Of a stretch of 64,000 nt of DNA, positions 9,966 to 22,289 are shown one piece after another. Below the pieces are notes generated by a model that saw only the letters and a program-made list of their open reading frames with translations, was not told the origin of the DNA and searched no databases. The translations under genes were made by a program, and so were the position numbers. Origin of the DNA: Talinum fruticosum (Eukaryota > Streptophyta > Magnoliopsida > Caryophyllales > Talinaceae); contig JAITYX010000064.1 in the NCBI GenBank assembly GCA_021018815.1, positions 2,141,501 to 2,205,500 on the forward strand. Direction: 5' to 3'. Positions within the stretch are counted from its first letter, which is position 1. Each line of letters starts with the position of its first letter.

Positions 9966-11882
9966 GTGGCTGGATATGGGATGATTGCAGAAACATGCCT
10001 TATATAACATAAAATAGAAAACAAATAACGAAAAACGAGCTAAAGTTGAAAAGTCATGCGAAAATTCATCGACACGAGCCGTTTTGATCAACACAAGCTG
10101 GTCGTACTACTTGCTACCAAGCACGAGCCAAATTTTTTCGGTCATAACTTCCTCATTCAATATTCAATGATGTGATTCTTCATTTTTCGAGAAGTTCATT
10201 GATTCTAATTTCTAATACATTCAGCATTATACGTGTTTTATAATTGTGGGAAAAGACATAATTTAAAGAGTAAAGAGGTATAAGCTACTTGACACTTCTT
10301 ACTTTCCGTTTCATATCTTTTCCGTTTCTTTTCGAATTAAACTTATGATATATTATTGGAAAACTCTTCAATAAGGAATGTAGAAACATAGACTCGAAAC
10401 TTTGGACCAAAAATATGGATGAAAACAACGTCCAAATTACTGGGAAGTTGCACAAACAGATCAAAATGCAAAACTTAGGTGTAAAGCAAAAATGGAGTTT
10501 AAAGTACATAAATACGCACATAAATCCCCACCAATGACAATCCGCCTCACATGAAATCTAGTGAAAATAAGGAACTTATCAACTTGACCCATTCAAATAA
10601 GATCAATGAAAGATTGCGTCAATAATAATAAGTTGGATAAAAATGAGCCGGTCCATTAATCGCCCGTCTAAGATTTTGATGTTTATTTTAACTTGTTTAT
10701 TATACCAATTCACATGTTACATGTATTTAAATTTATTACTAAAAATTTATAAGAATTAACGATTAATATTATAAGGAGGTTTTTATACATATTTGCTTCA
10801 TGTTATTAACAGATTAAGAAAGCGTGCATGTGGGTCGGCCCAATTCGGCCCATTTGTTCTTTAGGAAAAACCGATTCCGTCTTAACTCAGCTTATTGTTC
10901 GGTCTATCCTGGGCGCTATGTTTCAGGTAAACCTGCAACAATCTCAAATAATGAGAATTAAAGATTTATGAAAAAAGTATTATTATTATTTTTAATTATA
11001 AGATTAAAATATTATCATAGTAATATAATTTAAAATATAATTGGACATATTTACTTTACCAAAAATATAACAATATAACTGCAATTTTAATATTTTAATT
11101 TATATCGCCATTTTAATTCATGCGTATTTTATTAAAATTTTATTTTATTACGTATAGATTTTTTAATATAACTTTTTTATAAGAATGAGATTGAGAAAGA
11201 TAAGATTATTAATGTTTGTCTGTGAAAGATTGCATAGATACGCAACATTGTCTAAATAATAAGAAATAATGGATAATCATTACTATGAGTATGATGCAGT
11301 GAAATAAAAATTATATCATAAGGATACTTAAAAAAAAAAATTATATCATAAGGATACAACATTCGATCAATAAACTATAAAGTTAAAATTATTAATTTCA
11401 TTAACTTATTTAACACGTTGAAAGGGTTCGAATTATATTTAATCCACTAATTTACAAATTTTAATATTCTATTTTTTTAATATAGGTTGAGAAAATTACA
11501 TCTAAAATTCAAAATTCTCGAGTGAATTCTAATCAAAATAAATTTAGCAGGTCTAATTATATCCCCTCGTAATGGAAAAACCACGGTTTTTTTTTTTTTT
11601 TTTGGGATGGAAAAATGGGACAAAAAAGCCCCCACTTCTTTTGCCAACACGCTAGTTGTCTAGTTGACCCCAAACTTCACTTTTTCAAAGCCATTAATTT
11701 TTCAACCCAAAAAAAAAAAAATTCCTTTTCACGGCAACGTTGACCGTAATCCCCAAGTAATACTCTTTCTTGAAAATGCGACCTTCTCAACTGTCCCACT
11801 AAAACCCTCCACAAAAAAACGACCTCCTTCCTCTGTTTTTTCAACTCCTCTGTTCACCTCTCCTCTGCTCTGCTCTTCAAAA
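9966..11882. other. Intergenic, upstream of F-box gene
   Basis: 9974-10620 resembles noncoding retrotransposon DNA continued from before the hAT insertion. 10640-11580 is AT-rich single-copy-looking DNA with a small tandem duplication around AATTATATCATAAGGATAC (11308-11357). 11590-11882 is C-rich and probably contains the F-box promoter and leader; I see no convincing TATA box. An in-frame upstream ATG at 11664 would add 73 low-complexity residues and is less likely to be the start. Confidence 0.4.
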
Positions 11883-13006
11883 ATGGTGGATTGGTATCAA
11901 TTCCACCCCGATATTTTGTCTGAGGTCATCAGACGAATCACATCCCTCTCCGATCACATTAGAATCAGCGGCGTCTGCTCATCATGGCGCTCGTTTGAAA
12001 TGGAGTATCGCTACACCCTCGCCCACCCAACTCCCTCTCTCATGGTTGCCAATTCCGCCTCCCCTCATCATCGGCAACTGCTCTGTTTTCCGGAGAACAT
12101 TTCCGTTTATTACAAACTCTGCGTTCCTCCTCGAGACCGCTGTTGCGGGTCTTACAAAGGATGGCTCTTTCTGATACAAGAAGGCTCAAATTATATCTAT
12201 CTTCTTAACCCTTTTATCCAATACAGCGTTTTCCTCCCCAGATTGAACTGCCCTTTAGTTGCAGCAGATGTCTACAAGGCTGTTCTTTCTTCTTCACCTT
12301 CTGATGACCCTAACTGTATCATTTTAGTCCTCTTCAAAAACGCTTCATTGCGTTTTGCAAACTTGAGGACAAATCTTGGACTATTTTGTATCATGGTTGT
12401 TTATTTAATATAGATTTTTCAGATGCTCTGTTTTTTGAGGATCGGTTCTATGTGGTGGATGACTACGGGAAGATTTATACTTGCAATCTTGATTATCTAC
12501 GGTTGGAAGAGGTCTTTCCTCAGTTGGATGATGTATCCAATGTCACGGATAAATGGTACTTGGTGGAATTAAGAGGGGAGATTCATAGAGTACAGAGGAT
12601 ATCTTCAGGCAATTTGAACTTTTATTATGAAGATACGAATACTGTTGAGGATGATTGCTCTTTTGGAAAGATGGGTTCTTTGATTTCAACTCGGGAGTTC
12701 CGGGTCTGGAAGGTGGATCCGATTGAGGAGTGCTGGATCCGGGTCGAAGATTTGAGTGAGTATGCTCTGTTCTTGGGGTGTAGTAATTCTGTTGCTGTGT
12801 CTGAATTGGAGGTTTCTGGAATTAAGGGAAACCGAATATACTTTACTGATGATAGGCAGAGGATTAAGCATTTTGGATTCGTTTGGCCCGGGAAAGATAT
12901 GGGCATTTTCAACTTGGGTGATTCGAGTTTTGAACCACTTTGTTGGACCCAATACGAGTGGCCGGCCAATCCACAGGCTGTTTGGGTGGCTCCAATTCCA
13001 TGGTAG
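11883..13006 (+). CDS. F-box protein with DUF295 domain (one frameshift)
   Basis: A plant F-box/DUF295 protein. Such proteins join SCF ubiquitin ligases through the F-box and are thought to bind substrates with the C-terminal domain. The start at 11883 gives MVDWYQFHPDILSEVIRRI, followed by HIRISGVCSSWRS, a clear short F-box in the first 40 residues. The central part shows CCGSYKGWLFL and YLLNPF, typical of this family. The C-terminal part (12386-13006 frame) includes LFFEDRFYVVDDYGKIY, SVAVSELEVSGIKGN, IYFTDD and a final VWVAPIPW, the usual family ending. The two halves are in different frames: one base appears missing near 12350 (TTGCGTTTTGC where TTGGCG would keep the frame). With one frame change the product would be about 374 residues, normal for the family. 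There is no intron signal at the break. It is either a very young pseudogene or a sequence error. Confidence 0.85.
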
Positions 13007-13078
13007 AGATCATTCAAGTTGAAGCTGGAGTTGGAGTCGAGTGATAGCATTCTGCACAATTTTTGAGCTAACTGAAAA

Positions 13079-13168
13079 GTGTACAGAAAAGAGAGATGCT
13101 AGACTAGGAGGGCATAAGATCAAGTGTACAGAAAAGAGAGGTGCTAGATTGGGAGGAAAATAAGGTCG
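13079..13168 (+). repeat. 45-bp tandem duplication downstream of F-box gene
   Basis: GTGTACAGAAAAGAGAG begins at 13079 and again at 13124, each followed by a diverged GTGCTAGA-TGGGAGG-like phrase. It lies in the probable 3' untranslated region of the F-box gene. Confidence 0.75.
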
Positions 13169-14802
13169 AGTGTGTGTTTCTTTGGGACTAAGTTTTGCAG
13201 CAGTTTGGTGTACTGAGGTTGATGAATTGGTGGCATGATTCTTCAGTAGAAAGTCCTTATCTGATGAAGTTGATAAATACCAAGTCAAGAAATAAGATGT
13301 ATAGTATTGGATGCAAAAGAGGTGATCTTGGCTACTCAAAAGAGAAGGGTTTCTCATTGTGTTTTAAACTAAGTCACATAGACATAAATATTGTAAATAC
13401 ATGGTTATTTTTTAGCCTGATTCCAATGTACTCATTCAAGCAATAAAAGTAAGCTTAGTCATTGTGAATAATCTCTTTTATCACCTATGGAATCCATTGT
13501 TTTTTTGGGTCATTTTCTTGCACAAATATTGTTAGCACATAGGCCCTTTGATGAGTAGTATTTGTCACACCAATTATAGGTGTATTTAATCCATTAATAT
13601 AATTATCAACACTTTCTCTTAGGCTCCTTGAATCAGCCAAAGAATGATATACGTAAGCCTGTTTCATTTAGATGTAGAAGTTGTAGGTAGATGTGAGTAG
13701 CTGTAAGGAGTTCTAACATACTTATAAAGTTAAAAAAAATTGTAAGTAGTTGTAAGTTAATACTAAATAAAATAAGGTTGTTTACAAGTTGGTTTTCTGT
13801 CTCATTTGCTACATTTTGTTTCTTTGTCAATTCTAGTCGTGGTGTTGTTTTTCCTACAAAATTCAGTATGTTTTTCAATGGCCAATCATATATACTTTCA
13901 TATTCCAATAGTTGCTAAATAATCTCAAGCTCCTTTCTTGTTAACAAACTTCACTTTATCCGTAGTTAGTGACTTGCCAATAAAGAATCCTAGTATTCTA
14001 AATCAAGCCCAAACAATCGAAACATTATACAGGAAGTGAAGCAACATCATCACTCCTTCAGCACCTCAGGTTTTATTGTCATAAATTTCCAGGTCAAAAA
14101 CATACTACGTTCCACTAAATGATGTATTTCGTCCTGATACTTTAGATTGAAATGGCTAATAAGACTTTAGGCTTGAATTTCATTATTATCCGCCCTCCAT
14201 GGGCCTAGAGAGCCCCACTAAGCTATTCGTACACCACATCTCAATACAATAATATATATGTAATCCCAGATGTGCATGTCAGAAAAGTATAGTATAAACC
14301 TTAGACAGTGTGCACATATGTGAATCTGAATCATTTTAATCAATTGCGTTTTGTTATCTCTAGCTAAGATCATATACTTAACAAGGGGAAAATGAGCACA
14401 AAGATGAAGAGAATTATGCATTGAGCCAATATTTTAGTTATTATAGATCTCTATCTTCTGGGAGAGCGGTGATACTTCTTTAGGTTTTCGGGGCTATTCT
14501 ATTGCTGATTCTGAATATTTTGTGGTATTTTCTTGTGCTGTGCTCTATTTTTGTCGCTGTGATTGTATTTAGTTGGAGTTGTGTATCTTCTATTACCTCT
14601 TTTGAGCTTCTGTTATCTTTTGACTCCTTTGAGCAATTCAACAATCAATCTGTAACTTGTAATTGTAAGAACCCACTACAGATGAAAAAATTCAAATAAA
14701 AGAGTATCTTGGGCCAAGCAATTTGGCAGACTCTAGCCCAACCACTTAATCAGGAAGCCCAACTCTAGAGGGAGAACTGAACCATCTTCCTTCATCCTTA
14801 CC

Positions 14803-14803
<1 letters not shown>
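13169..14803. other. Intergenic between F-box and serine racemase
   Basis: An AATAAA at 13442 could serve the F-box transcript. Phrases such as GTAGTTGTAAG repeat loosely at 13660-13760. No reading frame or RNA gene is convincing. The end of the stretch (14700-14800) is likely the promoter of the serine racemase gene. Confidence 0.4.

Positions 14804-14837
<34 letters not shown>
14804..14837 (+). repeat. (CT)n in probable serine racemase leader
   Basis: A run of about 32 bases of alternating C and T. CT tracts are common in plant 5' untranslated regions. The leader probably starts here, since an acceptor (TGTTCAG) lies directly before the start codon at 15500, meaning an intron splits the leader. 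Confidence 0.8.
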
Positions 14838-14840
<3 letters not shown>

Positions 14841-15499
14841 CTGATTGTGCTCCATAAACGTCAAGAGCCAGGACTTCCGGAGCTATATTTTTGGCCCTCT
14901 TTCTCAACTGTAAGTCCTGGAAACTCTGTTGTCTTGAATTTACATACTTTGATTTATTTTTACTCAAGTTTCGAGCCTTTCTTGCAATCCCAGTTCATAA
15001 AATTTGAGCCTGGAATCTCAATTGAATCTGAACTGTATCAAAGGGAGCCTTGATTCCATCTGGGCACTCTTATTTTGTAGTTAATTTTGTAAAATGAAAG
15101 AATTTATCTTGAAATGTACGGATCCCATAAATAATGAGTTCATCTGTTTCTCTCCCCTATGTAATTTATTGTTTGCTGCTTTGTTTTTGCAATTTTTTCA
15201 TTACCAACATACGTAGTTTGTTTGTTTGTACAGATTCAGAATTTCATTATGATATGAATGTTCCAGGTACCTTAACCAACTATTGGCATGTTTTGGGCTT
15301 TTGGATTACGGTGCACTTAGATTATCAACTGTCCCATTTAGTTATCATATTTTTTCAATAAGTTTTCCCTTCTGATAATTTCCCTACCAATGACCAGAAG
15401 AGACTCAATTGTCGATTGATATACCAACTGCTTGTACCTTATATACATAATAGTACACTAGTGTGAGAAAATTTCAATTCATCTTGCACTGGTGTTCAG

Positions 15500-17739
15500 A
15501 TGGAGAAGAAGAATGATGATGGAACTTGTCAATATGCTGCTGACATTTCCTCTATCAAAGAGGCTCGGCAGCGTATTAGCTCAGTCATTCATAAGACTCC
15601 TGTATTCATGTCAGACACTTTGAATTCTATGGCTGGTAGGAGGCTGTTCTTCAAATGTGAATGTTTTCAGAAGGGGTGAGGGAATCAAATTGTTTAGCTG
15701 GTAAAATTGAAGGATTTTCTGTTCTTTCTCGTACAAGCTTTCTGTTCCAAGTACATCAAATCGATTGTTCAATCAAGTTATTGATATCTTTTTTCTTTTT
15801 AAAATTTTGGTTTCTGGCATGTAAAAACCAGTGGGGCTTTCAAATTCAGAGGTGCCTCAAATGCCATTCTTTCACTTAATGAGCAACAGGCTGCTAAAGG
15901 GGTTGTAACTCATAGCAGGTACACCTTTTCTTTTCTTGGTGAATGCCTGGATTTGAAATCCCCTTGATTTGTTGAGTTAATATCAATTTATCAATAATCA
16001 CGTTGACTTCTCTTTAAAATTCAGTGGTAATCATGCTGCAGCATTATCCTTGGCTGCAAAAATACTGGGAATCCCAGCATACATAGTTATCCCCAACAAT
16101 GCTCCTAAATGCAAGGTTCAGAATGTTATACGTTATGGTGGCCAAGTCATCTGGAGTGAGCCCACAATGGAATCAAGGCAGAGTACCGCTGCCAAGGTGA
16201 TGCAAGAAACTGGTGCAGTTCTTATACATCCATACAATGATGGACGTATTATTAGGTACTCGCTCATCTACAAGCTCTTATGTCTTCCTAGGGTTGAATC
16301 TTGACATCATATTTCATTTTCTTTATGTTTTAGAGATTAATTTTGTTATGACATGTCTTTCTTTATATAGCGGTCAAGGAACTATATCATTAGAGCTACT
16401 AGAGGAGTTCCCAGAAATAGACACAATAATAGTTCCCATAAGTGGTGAGTTATTGAGATTGGGTTTCTTTGTCTTTTTCATCTTTTGGTTGGGAGGAGTT
16501 TATGGGTTTTGACTTGGAAACTAAAATTTGCAGGAGGGGTTTGATATCAGGTGTGGCACTTGCTGCCAAGTCCATTAATCCAGCTATCCAAATTCTGGCC
16601 GCTGAGCCCATTGGAGCCAATGATGCAGCTCTTTCTAAAGAGGCAGGCAAAATAGTAACACTGCCTCAGACCAATACCGTTGCTGATGGGCTCAGAGCTT
16701 CCCTCGGAGACAAAACCTGGTAATGTCATTTTTATTTCCTGCATATATTTCTAGCTCTTATATATTTGATAAAACCAAGCATGTTTACGCTTTTTGGTCA
16801 TTTGTGACTTTTAGAACTAGTTATTGCTTTATGTTTTAGGGTCATTAGTAACTGCTGAACTACTTGATAACCTGAAAATATCTTTGAAGGCTGACTATGT
16901 GCTAGAGAGAAAATTTCCTTGTTCTTGTATTATTAATATCCCCTTGTGCCCTACTATGAGTTCTCTGAAGTTGTCATTCCTCATGTTCTGATCAAGTTCT
17001 GAACCATTCTTTTTTACTCTTGAATTTTTTCTTGAAAGTCTCCTTTCAATGACATGTTTTTGAGGTCAATGCTTCTATGAATTGAGATGGTAAAGTTGGG
17101 AGAGGGATGCGGATGAGAAGGAGTTATATTATTCGGGTTGTTTATATCTATATGAATCTACGTTACTTTAGACTCTTCATTTCAACTCAACTATGTGACC
17201 ATGGGCAAACCATTATGAGTATCAATACTTGACACTTCACTTTGGACAAATAGCCTAGTCCGGACACTGCAATTTGGAAATATACCATGTTAGTCAACTA
17301 AGCTAAGCTTAAGTAAGATAGATTTGGATGCATAACTATCAATATCATCCTCCCAGATTTGGTTGCATAACTATCAATATCATCCTCCCTCCCCCAGTCT
17401 CTTCTTATGGAAATTGACCTCTCCCCACCTGGCCTGTACCCTTTATCCCTTGCATCCCATGCTCTTATAGTTTTATCGTTCACCATAAGCAGGCCTGTTG
17501 TACGAGATATTGTGGATGGTGTGATCACAGTGGAAGATAGGGAAATAATAGAGGCTATGAGGCTTTGCTACGAGATTCTAAAGGTCGCAGTGGAGCCCAG
17601 TGGAGCCATAGGTCTTGCAGTAGTTTTGTCTAGTAGCTTCCAGCAAAATCCAACATGGAATGACTGTAAAAACATAGGAATCATACTCTCTGGGGGTAAT
17701 GTTGATTTGAATGTGCTCTGGGAGACTTTGAGCAAATAG
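15500..17739 (+). CDS. Serine racemase (PLP fold-type II), six coding exons
   Basis: A PLP enzyme that interconverts L- and D-serine and can also dehydrate serine; related to threonine dehydratase. Coding exons by GT-AG sites: 15500-15675, 15832-15918, 16025-16255, 16371-16444, 16534-16719, 17493-17739. The first starts MEKKNDDGTCQYAADI. Lysine of AFKFRGASNA (exon 2) should hold PLP; SSGNHAAALSLAAK follows in exons 2-3; exon 4 has IIVPISG; exon 6 has VEPSGAIGLA and IILSGGNVDL near the end. About 330 residues, the usual length. The exon 4-5 junction should encode the glycine-rich loop that grips the PLP phosphate, but only four G follow GA at 16536-16539, so the frame shifts by one base and reaches a stop at once; five would keep SGGGLISG in frame. 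The ATG follows an acceptor directly, implying a leader intron. All else looks intact, so sequence error is plausible. Confidence 0.88.
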
Positions 17740-19724
17740 TGGATGATTTGAATTCTATTTTTAGTCTGCCATCTTGTATTGTATATTTGTTGAAGAACTT
17801 GAAATCTTTTTTATGGGATTTGTTATTTACTTTTGCTGGAAAATCCTTCTAACTGTTGATTTGAAGTTCCCTGTTAAATCTATACAAGTATGCATAAGAT
17901 GACAGAGGCCTTAATATGTACTACTGAACTTAATTGGTGTGGTTACACTGGGTAATCTCATTGTGATGTATTCAACTAGAAAGAACCTAAAAACTAAATG
18001 ATTGAGTTGTTACTCCCGCCGTTTTACAACACTTGCCCCTTTAAGTAACTTTTTCTCGTTTCACAATGCGTGTCACTTTATGATTCTAATGACATATTAA
18101 TGACTAGTTTATCAATTTTATCTTTATTAATTTTTTTCTCTCTATCCTTTTTCATTGACTTTAGTCATTTTTAATGAAACTTTGCGGGAACTAGGTCTTT
18201 CAACAGAAACTTTGTCGTAAAATTTATGTTTTCTTGATATTTCCTCACAACCCAAAAACGATAACAAGTATTGTGAAATGGAGAAAGTATTATATATTGA
18301 CATTTAAATAGTTAAATAACATTCAAACGACAACTAGTAATAACCAACAAGATAAACACAAGGAAGAAAAATGAACATCATGTATTTGACACAAAATAGG
18401 TAAAAGCAATTTGTTATAAGCCAAAGTTAAGTCATATTTCTCTTCCACGGTTATATTTTTCTTTATAAAATAACACAATTTCTGTATCAAATTGTCAAAT
18501 ACACAAACTCAACCTAAATAATTGGTGACCCACCAAAATCTTATGATAAGTCAACTTTTTTTAAAAAAATGTATACTTATGAGAATACCCTAAATAGGGG
18601 AAGGCATGGAGAAGAAAGGGGAAATAAGGATAAGGAAAAGTCCTCCATATTTTTAGTAGGATTTCAAAGTATTTCTTTGGTGAAGGGTGGATCAACTCTC
18701 ATTCTCATAAGACTATTTATTTAATGGTTGATATGATTTAATCTGAAATTAATCGTATCCTAATTTAAAATAAATAAATTAATCTATTTATAAAGTATAA
18801 GTAATTAAAATTAGATAATATGGAGTAGCATTTTTTTTTGTCTCCACGACAAGAAGTGGCAAACACTAAGTGAGGTGGCATGGCATGATCGACCTAGAGG
18901 TTGTAAAACTTTAGTAGGAATCAAACTTTGATCAAATAAAGTGGATCTTGTCTAAAATTTGGACCGTTTCTTCACCGGGGAACACACAAAAGAATCATAA
19001 AAAAGGGGCCACGTGAGCCTTTATAATTATTTTTTTTTTGGAGGGAGGGCTATTAACATAAATCTTTTGCTCATTTCCACGGTACGCATTTATTTAAGAA
19101 ATAAAATGAATCTCTTGTTACAAGAGACTTGTCCTAATTTAAATATATTATTACCATATACAAAAAAAATTTTTTTAAAAATGATTGAATAGTGGAAGGA
19201 TATTAACACTTGCAAATTGTGTAAAATGATTATTTTAACCCTAATTATTGACAATTATAAATTATGCATATAATATGTCTACTCTAATAGTATTTCTCCT
19301 ATACTTGTCGACGAAAATTGAAACTTGACAATTAATAAATTAATTATAATTATTAAAAATTTAATGAACATTTTAAAACACACATAAAGATATTATTCGT
19401 CTCAACAATTATTTTTTTTGTTGAATAGTATTTTTTTTTAATCCAAATGAGTCACAAAAGAATACTACACATAATTTCAATACTAACAGAAAAGAAAATT
19501 AAATTTGAAACCTAATGTACCCAAAACATAAATATTGATTACTACGCTAATACGTCATTGGTATCAAACTACATCAAACTACACGTTTTAGTTATGATAG
19601 TTAATTTTTTATCACCAAATTTATGGTGAAAATTAATAAAACGAGCCAATTGGTGCCGACCCGTTGTTGGTCCTGGTGTACTTTCAACAAGTTGTTCGTC
19701 ATGCATTGAAGTTCATATTTTCTC
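17740..19724. other. Intergenic, AT-rich, with one MITE
   Basis: Downstream of serine racemase the DNA is AT-rich. Apart from the Stowaway-like element at 18013-18287, I see nothing in it. The last 100 bases contain the promoter of the first P450 copy. Confidence 0.4.
18013..18287 (+). mobile_element. Stowaway-like MITE, copy a
   Basis: Starts CTCCCGCCGTTTTAC and ends TTGTGAAATGGAGAAAG, with TA on both sides as the target. The interior shares CACTTTATGATTCTAATGAC, TTATCAATTTTATC and TTTTTCTCTCT with five other elements in the window. Non-autonomous; no coding capacity. Confidence 0.75.
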
Positions 19725-19732
19725 TATATAAG
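19725..19732 (+). promoter_or_regulatory. TATA box of P450 copy 1
   Basis: TATATAAG followed by GAATAGG, about 60 bases before the start codon and thus at a sensible distance for a short leader. The same TATATAAGGA lies before copy 2. A GAGA run at 19763-19777 lies in the leader. Confidence 0.65.
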
Positions 19733-21719
19733 GAATAGGCCCGTACAACAGAAGGGAGGGAGAGAGAGAGAGAGAGAATTATCACTCATCATGGAAATGT
19801 GGATGAGCCTTTATTCTATGTTAGGCTTTGTAATTGTGCCTATATGGTTGCTATGGTGGTGGAATGAAATATGGTACGTTACCCTCGTAAAGGTCAGGTC
19901 CTCACGACTAAACTTAAAATTGCCACCAGGATCAATGGGATTTCCTCCGTTTGGGGAGCTCTTAACATTCCTATGGTATTTTAAAATACTCCGATGTCCC
20001 GATAGTTTTATCATATCTAAGCAACACAAGTAAGTTTATTTTACCTATTTCACTTTTATGTATCACTCTAGCTCGTACTGCATATAGGCATATATCCTTC
20101 TCTGACTGTACAAGCATTATACATATAGCATATGGTATGTTACAAACACATTGATAAAACAGTCATTTTGCATAAATTTATCAAGTTATCATGGACTGCA
20201 TTTTTTCTTAGACAAATAGAGCAGAAGTACTGTGTTATTGAATGTATACATACACATGAATTCGTTACTAGACATATATAGTAGACCGTAACAATGGACT
20301 ACTTTTGATGATTTGAATGCACAGGTATAGAGACAATGTGGGAGTTTATAGAAGCTATTTACTTGGGTGTCCAAGCATAATAGTGTGTTCTCCAACACTT
20401 TGCAAGCTCGTATTACAATCAACCGATAAGTTCAAGCAGGAGTGGCCGGCGAGGGAAGCTTTGGGATTGAACTCTGTCATAACAATTGATGGACCACGCC
20501 ATGCTTTGATCAAGAGCTTCATTGCAAATGCAGTTAGCAGCCCCGAAGCCCTTGCCAGGGTTGTGGATCAAGTCCAGCCAAGCATAGTAGCTGCCCTTGA
20601 ATCATGGTCCCTCAAGGGCAAAATCAAGATAATGCATGAGTTGAAAAAGGTAAAGCTTACATTTGTGTCGAGGCTTCTTATTTGTATTTATAAAGTGTAT
20701 TCTGTAAAAAATCAAACATGTGCATATAAATTGTCCATGACAGGGGACACTTGACTACATAGGAAAGTATTTTGCCCATTTTAACCATGGCCCTGAAAAC
20801 GTTAACGCTATTGAGAAGGCCTTTACAGCAACACTAGAAGGTTTCAAAGCGCAACCATGGAATTTTCCGGGAACTTCTTATCATCATGCTCTCACCAATC
20901 CAAATTATCTCCATAGACAAAACTTTCTTACTCTATATATTATACTGTACCTCGTGCTTATTTCATATTATATCATGGCATCGATTTATAGTGCCGGAAG
21001 AAGATAACCAACATCCTTGCAGAGGAGCTAGAGAAGAGGAAGCGGAACGTAAATCCAAGACATGGAGATTTAATGGATGGATTGATGCAATTGAAGGATA
21101 AACAAGGAAACTATTTAAGGGATGAAGAGGTGTTGGATAACGTTTTTAGTAGCATTCACTTGAGTTATATGACCATTTCTTATATGGTGACATGGTCAAT
21201 CTATTTTCTAGCCAAGTTCCCCCATGTTCTTCCAAAACTTCGGGTAAGTAAATAATCATTACGACAACAATTAAACAGGACACTATATATCTTGCGTATT
21301 ATATATAAAATACGATATAATGTATTTTATGGGAGTACCTTGTTAGATATTTTATCAACTAGACATAATTTTTTTATATATATGTAACATAACATTGAGC
21401 ATAATGTATAAAAATACTAAAAATGTAGGAAGAGAACATGAAAATTCACAAAGAGAAGGAGGGTGGGCACATCACCTACGAAGAAATCTCAAAACTAACG
21501 TACACAAACAAGGTAAATATTAGTTTGATGCATACTTTAAACTCTATTGTCGATCTTCTATGTCTAACTTCATTTTTTTCCCTTCGCATAACGTATTTTC
21601 TTGTATTACTTCACCTGCAGGTTGTAAAGGTAGTTCGATTGGGAAATACTACAAACTTTATTTTTCGGAAAGCAACTGATGACATCGAATTTCAAGGTTT
21701 CACGTTAACTTGTTTGCAT

Positions 21720-22037
21720 CGGAAAACAGTACCTTCTCCTTCATTCAGCAAATTCTGTTCGTCACCCCCTCACTCCAACTCAGATCGAAAACTCCGGTTT
21801 TTGGTATGCAATGACTTGTTCCACTTCAATTTCCTTGTAGTCGTTCCACTGATGCTGCCCCTTTGAAGAAGAGGATTGAAGCCTCTGAAAAGGGTTCTCC
21901 CTCCCCGATTTCACACATCTACAGCTTCCAACCATCGAAGCTTTCTTCTTTCCCCCGTTCTGATGTACCCTTCTCCAACCACCAAGACGCCTACCAACTG
22001 TTCGACAAAATGCCCCTGAGAGAGCTTGAGCACTAAA
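21720..22037 (+). pseudogene. PPR-like gene fragment inserted in P450 intron 6
   Basis: Part of the insertion in the P450 intron. The frame from about 21840 reads STDAAPLKKRIEASEKGS and, further on, NHQDAYQLFDKMPLRELEH before a stop at 22035, which looks like the N-terminal region of a pentatricopeptide repeat protein of the LFDKMPLR type. The 5' part is in another frame. It lacks the repeats that would follow. Family call rests on one short motif, so it is tentative. It was probably carried here with the LINE. Confidence 0.45.
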
Positions 22038-22289
22038 AGCTAAGTTAGTTCCTTTACAAAAACCAAGTGTGTTTAGAATTCTATGTTGTAGTTTTCCTTT
22101 TCCATTTTCTCATTCATGTCTTCTACTTGGTGTTCGATTTTTCCTTCTTTTGATGTTGTAGTTTCCTTGCTTTCTTCAAGCTTCTAGTAATTCTCGTTGT
22201 TACGCCTCTTTTGTTCTCAATTATTTCCAGCCCTAGAATTTTTCCTATTTGTAGAGATTCCTAAGCAATTGTTGAATACTAGTGGAGGT

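Noticed and set aside
11664..11882. Upstream in-frame ATG of the F-box gene
   Set aside because: The extra residues are low-complexity and CT-rich, unlike F-box protein N-termini; the start at 11883 places the F-box where the family has it.
12625..13059. Long minus-strand frames opposite the F-box gene
   Set aside because: Shadows of a real coding frame; no recognisable domain.
21000..21101. Reading frame VPEEDNQHPCRGAREEEAERK in the P450 genes
   Set aside because: Wrong frame across exon 4; the correct frame gives the conserved P450 sequence.
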